A stretch of DNA of 45,002 nucleotides from positions 1 through 45,002 of the forward strand of contig CANRBJ010000013.1 in the NCBI GenBank assembly GCA_947628815.1, read 5' to 3'. Shown in pieces: positions 1 through 7,445 of this stretch. The notes under the pieces were generated by a model. The model saw only the letters and a program-made list of their open reading frames with translations, had not been told where the DNA came from and searched no databases. This DNA comes from an uncultured Clostridia bacterium. GTDB taxonomy: Bacteria; Bacillota; Clostridia; TANB77; CAG-508. Position 1 is the first letter of the stretch; each line of letters starts with the position of its first letter. Made by a program: the position numbers and the translations under genes.

Positions 1-1077
1 GAAAATGTATATATAGTACATCCAGCATTCACAAATGAAAGTGGAAATGGATATGCGAATGGAGGATGGGATAGAGAAATACCAGGATTTTGGATGGCGA
101 AGTTCGAGGCGGGATATGTCGGAGACAGCAGTAATACAGGAGGCAAAGCGAAAGATTCGCCAGTGAAATTTAGTACAATATACACATGGGATGGAGTATC
201 TTCAAAGAGCGATCAAACTTGGTATTACGAAGAAATAAACCGTACAGGTTCTACAGCGATAAAATGGCCAACATTTCAAGGTTGTAGACCGAGTATGAAT
301 CGTATAGGAATAGGTGATGCGTACGATTTATGCAGACAAATTGGTAATGGAAATGCAGACAATAATCCATACAATTTAGCAAATGTAGATAGTCATATGA
401 TAAAAAATAGTGAATGGGGAGCAGTAGCGTATTTATCATATAGTGATTATGGAAGAGGAAATACAACAGAGATAACAATAAACAATATAAACGCTAGTGG
501 TTCAAAAACAATATGGGCAGTAACTGGATACGCAGCAGACACAGTTTCAGCTGCAACTCAGAAAATTGACAATTTAGAAGAATATATCAATCCTGGTAGT
601 TCAAGCGGACCAGCAGGAATATGGTATTCAAGCCAAGGACAAAAAGCAAGTACAACAGGAAATACAAGTGGAGTATATGATATGGTAGGAGGAGCATGGG
701 AATGGACAGCAGGATATGTAGATATAGGTAGTGGAAATGTTTCTACTTATGGAGGTAAATTAAGAAGTGAAGCAAATGGGAAATATAAAAGTATATATGC
801 GCATAGCAACAATGGAAGAGATCCGAGCCAAAATTATAGTGTAGAATCAAATAAAAAAAGAAAAGGCGAGGCAATATGGGAGACATCTACGCAAGGAAAT
901 ACTGCTAGTAACAGTTGGAACAGCGACTACTCCAGCTTCGTGGACTCTGGCGCTCCGTTCACGATACGCGGTGGCAGGTGGAACGATGGGGCTGATGCCG
1001 GTGTGTTCGCGTTCGGTCGCGGCAGTGGGTACTGCTATTACAACATCGGTTTCCGCCCGGTGCTTGTGTGCGAGTAG
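1..1077 (+). CDS. DGR-type variable protein, C-type-lectin/FGE-sulfatase fold (5' end outside window)
   Basis: The reading frame is open from base 1, so the gene begins upstream of the window; the ATG at 94 is internal. The visible 358 residues carry the formylglycine-generating-enzyme/C-type-lectin pattern: PGFWMAKFEAGY near the start, YDMVGGAWEWTAGY in the middle, and GGRWNDGADAG followed by YNIGFRPVLV at the C-terminus. This fold is the usual scaffold of diversity-generating retroelement target proteins. In them the C-terminal loop residues are varied and the protein often acts as a surface or ligand-binding module. The last ~51 codons are much more GC-rich than the rest of the gene and are nearly duplicated 362 bp downstream, with most differences at template adenines. 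The N-terminus, and hence any signal or pilin-like segment, cannot be seen. The DGR target assignment rests on the fold plus the repeat pair and is fairly strong; the ligand is unknown. Confidence 0.85.
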   Translation, partial: ENVYIVHPAFTNESGNGYANGGWDREIPGFWMAKFEAGYVGDSSNTGGKAKDSPVKFSTIYTWDGVSSKSDQTWYYEEINRTGSTAIKWPTFQGCRPSMNRIGIGDAYDLCRQIGNGNADNNPYNLANVDSHMIKNSEWGAVAYLSYSDYGRGNTTEITINNINASGSKTIWAVTGYAADTVSAATQKIDNLEEYINPGSSSGPAGIWYSSQGQKASTTGNTSGVYDMVGGAWEWTAGYVDIGSGNVSTYGGKLRSEANGKYKSIYAHSNNGRDPSQNYSVESNKKRKGEAIWETSTQGNTASNSWNSDYSSFVDSGAPFTIRGGRWNDGADAGVFAFGRGSGYCYYNIGFRPVLVCE

Positions 1078-1082
1078 CACTT
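925..1082 (+). repeat. DGR variable repeat (VR)
   Basis: This 158-bp segment, ending five bases after the stop codon of the lectin-fold gene, aligns without gaps to 1287-1444. I count 22 mismatches. Sixteen fall where the downstream copy has A, and template AAC/AAT/AAA codons become GAC, AGC, AGG, GAT, CGC and TAT here. The terminal part from about 1051 (TACAACATCGG onward) is identical in both copies, like the initiation-of-mutagenic-homing end of a DGR. Confidence 0.85.
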
Positions 1083-1142
1083 TGCCCGTGACCTCGATCC
1101 TAGTTTCCCTTTTTTCCTAGAGTACCAGGGTCTTCGGGCAAA
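1081..1142 (+). other. Hairpin immediately downstream of VR
   Basis: TTTGCCCG (1081-1088) pairs with CGGGCAAA (1135-1142), and GACC (1090-1093) can pair further in with GGTC (1129-1132), around a pyrimidine-rich loop. It abuts the invariant end of the VR. In characterised phage DGRs an inverted repeat in this position helps target recognition; it could also simply terminate transcription of the variable gene. Confidence 0.6.
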
Positions 1143-1244
1143 CATAAATACGGGTACAAGGTTTGTTGTAAGTTAATCATAAATTTTGAGTGTGTTGGGT
1201 ATTGAAATAATTTTGGATATATGTTTAAATAGTAGGGTATAAGT

Positions 1245-1262
1245 AGGGGCGCTTTAGCGCCC
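1245..1262 (+). other. Short GC-rich hairpin upstream of TR
   Basis: GGGCGC-TTTA-GCGCCC forms a perfect 6-bp GC stem in a very AT-rich stretch, about 25 bp before the template-like repeat. It could be a structural part of a TR RNA or a terminator without a good T-tail. No gene lies between the VR hairpin and this point (1143-1286). Confidence 0.45.
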
Positions 1263-1286
1263 GAAATTTATATAGGGATTACATCG

Positions 1287-1444
1287 AACTACTCCAACTT
1301 CGTGTACTCTGGCGAGCCGTTCACGATACGCGGGGGCAAATGGAACAATGGAGCTAATGCCGGTGTCTTCGCGTTCGAAAACGATGAAGGGTACTGCAAT
1401 TACAACATCGGTTTCCGCCCGGTGCTTGTGTGCGAGTAGCACTT
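1287..1444 (+). repeat. DGR template-like repeat (TR)
   Basis: This is a non-coding copy of the 3' end of the lectin-fold gene, with no upstream reading frame or ribosome binding site. It contains AAC/AAT/AAA/GAA codons at the positions that vary in the VR, including the GGKWNNGANAG and FENDEG segments, as expected of a TR whose adenines are mutagenised. It ends with the same TAG-CACTT as the VR and then diverges. Six of 22 differences are not at A, so this copy may not be the immediate parent of the present VR, or the pair has drifted. An alternative is a silent, truncated second target. Confidence 0.75.
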
Positions 1445-1711
1445 CGATACAACTTGAATTTATGAAAATAAATTCGTTCCAGAGGGGCATTTTTTTACGG
1501 AAGGTGCCGAGTGAAATGTATCAAAGAGATGTAATTCCTGTGGTATGAGCGAAGGACTATGCTGAAAAATATGTTATCTTTCCTTGCATAGCTCCTTTTA
1601 GATCTTATGTCATAAACACATAAACAGTAGCATTGTTCTAGTAGCAGTATGCGAATGTCCAATGTTATGCAACAGGAGCAAAAGGTAATTTTGCTCCTGT
1701 TAAAATAGTTC
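1445..1711. other. Gap after TR: hairpins only, no RT gene
   Basis: Together with 1078-1286 this makes a 634-bp gene-free stretch between the variable gene and spoIVA. I see no reverse transcriptase motif or Avd-like frame. It holds an imperfect hairpin at 1552-1597 (AAGGACTATGC pairing with GCATAGCTCCTT, one bulge) and the terminator-like stem at 1671-1701. Confidence 0.6.
1671..1701 (-). terminator. Perfect 13-bp hairpin downstream of spoIVA
   Basis: AACAGGAGCAAAA pairs perfectly with TTTTGCTCCTGTT around a 5-nt loop. It lies just past the spoIVA stop codon on the minus strand. The external T-run is poor, so termination would rely on the A/T part of the stem. Confidence 0.55.
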
Positions 1712-3190
1712 TTATAGAATAATACAAATTAATCCGCCACTACCTTCATTTACAATTCGCTCTAATGTTTCTTGAAGTTTCATTTGTGCATCTTCTGGCA
1801 TTCTGCATAGTTTATTTTGTAAACCTTCATTAACTAATTCATGCAAGCTCTTTCCAAAAATATTAGATTCCCAAATTTTTTTAGGGTCATTTTCAAATTC
1901 AGAAAGTAAGTAATTTACTAATTCTTCAGATTGCTTTTCACTTCCAACAATAGGAGAAACTTCAGTTTCAATATCTGCACGAATCATATGAATACTTGGA
2001 GCTTTTGCTTTAAGTTTTACTCCAAATCTAGAACCTTGTTTTACCATTTCAGGTTCATCTAAAATCAATTCTTCCATTGAAGGAGTAACAATTCCATATC
2101 CTTTATTTTTAACTTCTTCTAAAGCATATGCAATTTTATCATATTCTTTTTTGGTAGAAGCAAGTTCAGTAATAATAGAGAATAAATCACCTTCATTATA
2201 AACATCAACGCCAGAAATTTCTGTTAAAACCTTATAGAAAAGTTCTTCTTTCAAATTAATATCAATATTAACATTACCGTTACCTAATGTGATTTCAGAT
2301 AATGTAGTTTTTTCTATAATTTCTGTTCTTTGAATTTTATTTATTCCAGTATCTACTTCTTTTAATATTTTTACATCTGTAAAAGCGTCTTTAATTTCAT
2401 TATATAAATTAGATTTTAGCCAATGCTCATCAGATAAACCATCTACCCATTTAGGGAAATTGATGTTAACTTGTTCAATAGGAAATTCATATAAAATACG
2501 TGCAAAAATATCATTTAAATCATCACTATTTAAATTTGAACAATCAGTTGGAATAACAGCAGTTTTGTATTTATCTTCTAATTTTTTAGCAAGTTCTTTA
2601 GTATATTCTGAATAAGGCTCGCTAGAATTTAAGATGATAATAAATGGTTTATTTAATTCTTTTAATTCATTAACAACTCTTTCTTCAGAAGAAATATAAT
2701 CTTCTCTTGGAATATCTGTAATACTACCATCTGTTGTTACAAGAATACCAATTGTAGAATGTTCTTGAATTACCTTCTTAGTACCAATTTCAGCAGCTTG
2801 TTCAAAAGGAATTTCCTCATCTGACCATGGAGTCTTAACCATTCTTGGAACATCATCTTCTAAATAACCTATAGCATTATTTACAAGATAACCAACACAA
2901 TCAACAAGACGTGTTTTTAGTTTTAAATTATCTCCAACAGTAATTTCAATTGCTTCATTTGGAACAAACTTTGGTTCTGTAGTCATAATAGTTCTTCCGC
3001 CAGCACTTTGAGGAAGTTCATCCCTTGCTCGTTCCCTTTTATATTCATTATCAATATTAGGAATAACCAACAAATCCATAAACTTTTTAATAAAAGTAGA
3101 TTTACCAGTTCGAACAGGACCTACAACCCCTATGTAGATATCACCATCTGTACGTTTAGCAATATCTTGATATAAGTCTAAATTTTCCAT
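1712..3190 (-). CDS. spoIVA: Stage IV sporulation protein A, spore coat morphogenetic ATPase
   Basis: The 492-residue protein matches the usual SpoIVA length. It starts MENLDLYQDIAKRTDGDIYIG, has Walker A GPVRTGKST near residues 24-32, the G-domain-like DCVGY segment and a conserved C-terminal end. SpoIVA hydrolyses ATP to polymerise on the outer forespore membrane and anchors the basement layer of the coat in the mother cell. It is transcribed alone on the minus strand. The start is supported by an AGGGGG ribosome binding site 9-10 bases upstream and a plausible sigma-E promoter. Its presence shows that the organism belongs to an endospore-forming lineage. No in-frame CGG codon occurs in it. 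Confidence 0.97.
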   Translation of the reverse strand: MENLDLYQDIAKRTDGDIYIGVVGPVRTGKSTFIKKFMDLLVIPNIDNEYKRERARDELPQSAGGRTIMTTEPKFVPNEAIEITVGDNLKLKTRLVDCVGYLVNNAIGYLEDDVPRMVKTPWSDEEIPFEQAAEIGTKKVIQEHSTIGILVTTDGSITDIPREDYISSEERVVNELKELNKPFIIILNSSEPYSEYTKELAKKLEDKYKTAVIPTDCSNLNSDDLNDIFARILYEFPIEQVNINFPKWVDGLSDEHWLKSNLYNEIKDAFTDVKILKEVDTGINKIQRTEIIEKTTLSEITLGNGNVNIDINLKEELFYKVLTEISGVDVYNEGDLFSIITELASTKKEYDKIAYALEEVKNKGYGIVTPSMEELILDEPEMVKQGSRFGVKLKAKAPSIHMIRADIETEVSPIVGSEKQSEELVNYLLSEFENDPKKIWESNIFGKSLHELVNEGLQNKLCRMPEDAQMKLQETLERIVNEGSGGLICIIL

Positions 3191-3237
3191 CTATAATTTA
3201 CCCCCTTGAAAAATGTTTGTACAAAATTATCTTTATT

Positions 3238-3267
3238 AATGTATATTTAATAAAATGAGGATTATTC
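3238..3267 (-). promoter_or_regulatory. Candidate sigma-E promoter of spoIVA
   Basis: On the minus strand GAATAAT (3261-3267) is followed after 15 bases by TATACATT (3238-3245), close to the sigma-E consensus -35 ATA core and -10 CATACANT. It sits about 50 bases before the start codon. spoIVA is a mother-cell sigma-E gene in studied Bacillota. Confidence 0.45.
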
Positions 3268-3435
3268 CTAAAAAATAAAAAATATATTCCAGTTTTGTAG
3301 CATAGTTTGAAAAATGACATATGACGTAAGTAAGAAAGAGAGAATAAAGCGAAAGAAAAAAGAAATACTAACAAAAGAAAAGAGTTAGAAGTCTAATGAA
3401 AACAACAATTAAATTAATAAATAGCACAAAATCTT

Positions 3436-3530
3436 ACTAAACAAAACTTGAATAAAAATAAATTTTGTTTAGTACACTAAACAAAATTGGAATAAAAATA
3501 AATTTTGTTCAGTACACTAAACAAAATTAT
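3436..3530. repeat. 40-bp tandem repeat with internal dyad
   Basis: Two 40-bp units (3436-3475 and 3476-3515) plus a partial third (to about 3530) each begin ACTAAACAAAA and end TTTTGT-TAGT/CAGT, so each unit can fold back on itself. Units differ at only a few positions. This could be an operator array or a small repeat expansion; spacing and number argue against CRISPR. Confidence 0.75.
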
Positions 3531-3638
3531 TGTCAAAAAAAATGATAGAAGAACAAAAACGATTTTGTTACGGAGAAAGATATTTAATAGTATAGTACAC
3601 TATTTTTCTTAAAATGAATAATATATAATGTAATATAT

Positions 3639-3667
3639 TTGCATTATATATTTTTTTATGCTAAAAT
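3639..3667 (+). promoter_or_regulatory. Sigma-A promoter of glmU
   Basis: TTGCAT (3639-3644), 17-bp spacer, TAAAAT (3662-3667), about 60 bases before the glmU start codon. Confidence 0.5.
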
Positions 3668-3727
3668 ATAAAACATCAGTAGAACAAGCAATGAATATAT
3701 AAGGCTAGCAAAGAAAGGAGCACAATT

Positions 3728-4987
3728 ATGCAAGAGCAAATAGCAATTGTGATGGCAGCTGGAAAAGGCACAAGAATGAAATCTAAAAAATCTAAATTAG
3801 TACATAAAATATATGGAAAAGAAATAATTAGAAGAGCAGTTGAAAATGCAAAAAGAGCAGGGGTTAATGAAATAATTACTGTAGTAGGTTATCAAAAAGA
3901 ACAAATTGAAGAAGTTCTTGGAGATACTGTTAAATATGCTATACAAGAAGAACAATTGGGAACAGGGCATGCTGTTATGCAAGCAGCTAAAATGTTAGAG
4001 GGAAGAAAAGGAAAAGTGCTTATTTTAAATGGAGATCATCCAATTATGCGCCCATCAACACTTAAAAATTTAATAGAAGAATCAAATAGAAGAGGAGAAA
4101 GTGCTACTATTTTAACAATGGTGCATGATGCTATGATTCCTTATGGAAAAATTATTCACGATTCTGATGGTAAAATTAAGGAAATAGTAGAACATAAAGA
4201 TTGTAATGAAGAACAATTACAAATTAAAGAAGTTAATTTAGGAATGTATTGCTTCGATATTGAAGAACTTCTAAAATCTCTAAAAGAATTAAAAAATGAT
4301 AATGCTCAAAATGAATATTATTTAACAGATGTTATTAAAATAATGTATGATAAAGGCTTAAAAACAGGCTCAGTTGTAGTATCTGATAATGCTGAAGTAT
4401 TAGGTGTTAATGATAGAATGGATTTAGAAATTTTAACAAAGGCACTACAAATCCGTATTAATACAGAACATATGAAAAATGGCGTTACAATTGAGGATAT
4501 AAATAACACATACATTTATGATGATGTAGAAATCGGAATAGATACAATTATTCATCCAAATACTACAATAAAATCTGGAGTTGTTATTGGTGAAGATTGT
4601 GAAATTGGCCCAAATGCTTATATTCGTGAAGGATGTAGATTAGCAGATAAAGTAAAAATTGGAAGTTTTGTTGAAGTAAAAAAGGCAATAGTAGGTGAAG
4701 GTGCAAAAGTACCACATTTATCATACATGGGGGATTGCGAAATAGGTGCAAAAACTAATATCGGTTGTGGAACAATAACGTGTAACTATGATGGATTTCA
4801 TAAAAGTAAAACAATTATTGGAGACAATTCATTTATTGGTTCAAATACAAACCTAATTGCACCAGTTAATTTAGGAAAAAATACATTTGTAGCAGCAGGC
4901 TCAACTATAACAGACGATGTACCAGATGATTCTCTTGCAATTGCAAGACAAAGGCAAACCAATAAAGAAGGTTGGAATAAAAAATAG
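3728..4987 (+). CDS. glmU: Bifunctional UDP-GlcNAc pyrophosphorylase / GlcN-1-P acetyltransferase, shortened
   Basis: GlmU makes UDP-GlcNAc for peptidoglycan in the cytoplasm. The N-terminal uridylyltransferase domain shows VMAAGKGTRMKSKKSKLVHK (residues 8-27), GTGHAV and LNGDHP. The C-terminal left-handed beta helix shows GSFVEVKK, HLSYMGD and TITCNYDG, the acetyltransferase signature with its catalytic His. It has 419 residues, where typical GlmU has about 450-460. The missing length maps to the helix just before FVEVKK: the GEDCEIGP coil runs directly into AYIREG, so roughly 30-35 residues (about two turns) found in Bacillus GlmU are absent. Both active-site motifs remain. An AAAGGAG site precedes the ATG, and a bidirectional terminator follows. 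Confidence 0.95.
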   Translation: MQEQIAIVMAAGKGTRMKSKKSKLVHKIYGKEIIRRAVENAKRAGVNEIITVVGYQKEQIEEVLGDTVKYAIQEEQLGTGHAVMQAAKMLEGRKGKVLILNGDHPIMRPSTLKNLIEESNRRGESATILTMVHDAMIPYGKIIHDSDGKIKEIVEHKDCNEEQLQIKEVNLGMYCFDIEELLKSLKELKNDNAQNEYYLTDVIKIMYDKGLKTGSVVVSDNAEVLGVNDRMDLEILTKALQIRINTEHMKNGVTIEDINNTYIYDDVEIGIDTIIHPNTTIKSGVVIGEDCEIGPNAYIREGCRLADKVKIGSFVEVKKAIVGEGAKVPHLSYMGDCEIGAKTNIGCGTITCNYDGFHKSKTIIGDNSFIGSNTNLIAPVNLGKNTFVAAGSTITDDVPDDSLAIARQRQTNKEGWNKK

Positions 4988-4991
4988 AATA

Positions 4992-5032
4992 AAAAAGAAG
5001 ATAAAATTAGATACAAATTTTATCTTCTTTTT
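4992..5032. terminator. Bidirectional terminator glmU / holin-like gene
   Basis: A 17-bp perfect stem, AAAAAGAAGATAAAATT against AATTTTATCTTCTTTTT, with a 7-nt loop sits between convergent genes and has T-runs in both directions. Confidence 0.85.
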
Positions 5033-5034
5033 AA

Positions 5035-5412
5035 CTATAGCTTATTATCACCAGGAATGAAATAATCGATAACACCATAAACAAGAGCTCCAATAATAGC
5101 AGCCATCCAAGAAATTGCATATCCTGCTACAAAAAATTGAGTTACATATAGAACAACAGCTGAAAGTACAAAACCTACGAAACCTTTTCCAAAAGGACTT
5201 GCTTGTAATCCAGTAAACTTAACAATTAGGTAATCGATAATAGTAAGAACAACAGCGGCAAGTGCTAGTGACCATATATTATTAATTGTAAATCCAGGTG
5301 TAAAGAAAGCTGTAATTGCAAGAACAACTGCTGCTGCTACAAATCTCCATATAACTTGACCAACTGTACTTGTTGTAGATGAATTTTGAACATTACTTCT
5401 TTCATTATCCAT
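5035..5412 (-). CDS. Small four-TM membrane protein, phage-holin-family type
   Basis: A 125-residue protein with a short polar, Ser/Thr-rich N-terminus and four hydrophobic segments: around residues 20-38 (ending FFTPGF), 45-66, 77-96 and 99-118 (ending GVIDYFIPG). The TPGF motif and four-helix layout match small Clostridia proteins annotated as phage holin family, which mostly are not phage lysis proteins. A strong AGGAGGT ribosome binding site precedes the ATG. It stands alone between two plus-strand genes, with no phage genes nearby, so a general membrane role is more likely than lysis. The function is unknown. Confidence 0.7.
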   Translation of the reverse strand: MDNERSNVQNSSTTSTVGQVIWRFVAAAVVLAITAFFTPGFTINNIWSLALAAVVLTIIDYLIVKFTGLQASPFGKGFVGFVLSAVVLYVTQFFVAGYAISWMAAIIGALVYGVIDYFIPGDNKL

Positions 5413-5569
5413 TTTTAGAACCTCCTATTAAAGATAATAAATTTATGCTATTTTCATAGTTCATAAAATTATTATTTACAAAAAAAATAAAATTATTCAA
5501 AATAAAAGTATAAACGAGAAAAAATTGTAAAAAATAAAAATGAATATGAAAATTTGGAGGCTGTAATTT

Positions 5570-6244
5570 ATGGTCATTACGTTTATTAGGTCAATTTTGT
5601 TATACATAATCGTATTAATAGTTATGCGATTTATGGGAAAAAGAGAAATAGGGCAATTGCAACCATTCGAACTTGCTATTTCTATTATGATAGCAGACCT
5701 TGCATCTATTCCTATGACAGAAACGGGAATTCCAATTTCAAGAGGAATTGTACCAATTCTTGGATTATTAATTATACATTTAGCAATATCTGCAATCAAT
5801 TTAAAAAGTATTAATGCAAGAAAAATTATCTGTGGTAAACCGAGAATTCTAATTTATAGAGGAAAAATTGATGAGCAAGCATTAGTTAAAGAAAGATTTA
5901 CTGTAAACGAACTAGAAGAGCGTTTACGCGATAAGGATGTTTTTAATATTGGAGATGTAGAATATGCAATATTAGAAACAAGTGGACAAGTAAGTGTAAT
6001 TAAAAAACCAGATAAGCGAACTACAACACCTGAAGATTTTAATATTACACCAGAATATGAGGGGATTCCATATGATTTAGTAGTAGATGGAAAAGTAATG
6101 GATAAAAATTTACAAGCAATTGGAAAAAATTATGTATGGCTAAAGAAAGAAGTTGGAAAATTTAATATGTTGCCAGAAGAAGCTTTAATAATTACATTAG
6201 ATGGAAAAGGGCAGATCTTCTGTCAAAAAAAGGAAAGGAAGTAG
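5570..6244 (+). CDS. DUF421 (YetF-like) membrane protein
   Basis: The 224-residue protein has hydrophobic helices at about residues 4-20, 36-50 and 58-76, the diagnostic MRFMGKREIGQLQPFELAI segment, then a soluble DUF421 domain (GKPRILIYRGKIDEQALVKE ... LRDKDVFNIGDVEYAILETSG). Members of this family are inner-membrane proteins, many linked to sporulation or the cell envelope, without an established biochemical activity. A GGAGG site lies 10 bases before the ATG. The stop is directly followed by a DUF4363 gene, a pairing common in spore formers, so the two are probably co-transcribed. Confidence 0.9.
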   Translation: MVITFIRSILLYIIVLIVMRFMGKREIGQLQPFELAISIMIADLASIPMTETGIPISRGIVPILGLLIIHLAISAINLKSINARKIICGKPRILIYRGKIDEQALVKERFTVNELEERLRDKDVFNIGDVEYAILETSGQVSVIKKPDKRTTTPEDFNITPEYEGIPYDLVVDGKVMDKNLQAIGKNYVWLKKEVGKFNMLPEEALIITLDGKGQIFCQKKERK

Positions 6245-6245
6245 T

Positions 6246-6635
6246 ATGCGTAAAGAATTAATTATTAGTATTGTTATTTTAATATTGATTTTTGGATTAA
6301 ATTATATAACTCAAGGATATAGCAAAAGTAATATAGATATAATTGCAAGTGATTTAAGAGTTATAAGACAGGATACTTTGCAAGAAGAGCCAAATAAGGA
6401 AAAAATAATGCAAGAAGTAGATAATGTATATAAAAAATGGGAAGATGTAGATGATAATTTTGCATATTATTTAGAACATAATGAACTAGAAAAAATAAAA
6501 ACTGCGTTAACTTCTATTAAAAGTTATACTGAAGTAGAAGAATATCCTGAAAGTATAGAACAAATTGATAAATGCCTGTATTTATTAGAGCATATCTATC
6601 AAAAAGAAGAAGTAACACTTGATAATATATTTTAA
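6246..6635 (+). CDS. DUF4363 family protein, N-terminally membrane anchored
   Basis: The 129-residue protein begins MRKELIISIVILILIFGLNY, a single membrane anchor or signal, followed by a helical extracytoplasmic domain with KKWEDVDDNFAYYLEH, as in DUF4363. I chose the ATG at 6246, one base after the preceding stop codon and behind AAAGGAAAGG, because it places the hydrophobic segment at the N-terminus. A start at 6201 would add a charged stretch overlapping the upstream gene. It forms an operon with the DUF421 gene; the role is unknown. The lipoprotein at 20713 has a similar W-x2-V helical region. Confidence 0.8.
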   Translation: MRKELIISIVILILIFGLNYITQGYSKSNIDIIASDLRVIRQDTLQEEPNKEKIMQEVDNVYKKWEDVDDNFAYYLEHNELEKIKTALTSIKSYTEVEEYPESIEQIDKCLYLLEHIYQKEEVTLDNIF

Positions 6636-6638
6636 AAC

Positions 6639-7385
6639 TTATATTATATCATCCATTCCATATAATCCGGGAGTTTTATTTACAATAAATTCGCATGCTT
6701 TAAGAGCGCCTTCTGCAAAAACTTCTCTTGAATATGAAGTATGTTTTATTTCAAAAGTTTCATGGGCTCCAAAAAATTGAACAGAGTGTTCACCAACAAT
6801 ATTTCCACCACGAATAGAAGAAATGCCGATTTCATTTGGATTTCTTTTTTGGTGTATGTTGTGCCTATCAAAAACGTAATGCATAGTATTTCCTAGGGCA
6901 TTATTAATGCTATGTGCTAATGTTAAAGCAGTTCCACTAGGGGCATCAATTTTATTATGGTGATGTGTTTCTGTTATTTCTATATCGTTTCCATTTAAAG
7001 AAGCGGCAACTTCTGCAACAATTTTTTTCATTAAATTAATTTCAAAAGACATATTTGAAGATTTAAAAATTGGTATTACTTTTCCTGCTTCTTTAATTTT
7101 ATTTTCTTCATTTTCATTAAAGCCAGTAGTTGCAATAACTATTGGTGTTTTAGTTTTAATAGCGTAATTTAACATATTTAATGTAACAGTAGGAAAACTA
7201 AAATCAATGATAACATCAACATTTTCTTGTATTAAATTAGTATCGGAGTAAACAGGAAAAGTATTAGAACCATTATCGTTATAATCAAACCCACAAGTAA
7301 GTATTAGATTGTCAAAATTATCAATTTCTTTAACTAAAACTTGCCCCATTCTACCATTACAACCGCTAATTAAAACTTTTATCAT
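6639..7385 (-). CDS. dapB: 4-hydroxy-tetrahydrodipicolinate reductase
   Basis: DapB reduces HTPA with NAD(P)H in the lysine/diaminopimelate pathway, and its product line also supplies dipicolinate in spores. The 248-residue sequence shows the nucleotide-binding GCNGRMGQ (residues 8-15), the ATTGFNE segment and the catalytic ETHHHNKIDAPSGTA motif. A GAGGT ribosome binding site precedes the ATG. It is convergent with the DUF4363 gene, with only 3 bp between their stop codons. It lies downstream of the HD-domain gene and dapA on the same strand. All motifs are intact. Confidence 0.96.
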   Translation of the reverse strand: MIKVLISGCNGRMGQVLVKEIDNFDNLILTCGFDYNDNGSNTFPVYSDTNLIQENVDVIIDFSFPTVTLNMLNYAIKTKTPIVIATTGFNENEENKIKEAGKVIPIFKSSNMSFEINLMKKIVAEVAASLNGNDIEITETHHHNKIDAPSGTALTLAHSINNALGNTMHYVFDRHNIHQKRNPNEIGISSIRGGNIVGEHSVQFFGAHETFEIKHTSYSREVFAEGALKACEFIVNKTPGLYGMDDII

Positions 7386-7418
7386 ACAATTTTAACCTCA
7401 ATTCTTTATAAAACTATA

Positions 7419-7436
7419 GGGTAGAAAAATCTACCC
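7419..7436 (-). terminator. Hairpin between HD-domain gene and dapB
   Basis: GGGTAGA-AAAA-TCTACCC, a 7-bp stem with a 4-base loop, lies just past the HD gene stop codon on the minus strand. The T-run is modest, so it may only attenuate read-through into dapB. Confidence 0.5.
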
Positions 7437-7445
7437 CATTAAAAA

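Larger units (their letters stand above)
3191..3727. other. 537-bp gap between divergent spoIVA and glmU
   Basis: No credible gene is visible. The gap holds the candidate spoIVA promoter on one side, a 40-bp tandem repeat with internal dyad symmetry in the middle, and the glmU promoter on the other side. The rest is very A-rich. Confidence 0.6.

Noticed and set aside
1254-1490. Minus-strand frame over the TR (and a similar one at 847-1080)
   Set aside because: These mirror each other only because VR and TR are repeats. They have no ribosome binding site and oppose the real coding strand.
3436-3530. CRISPR array
   Set aside because: Repeat units are directly contiguous without unique spacers, and no cas genes are present.
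5035-5412. Prophage lysis module
   Set aside because: Only one holin-family membrane protein is present, with no endolysin, structural or regulatory phage genes nearby.
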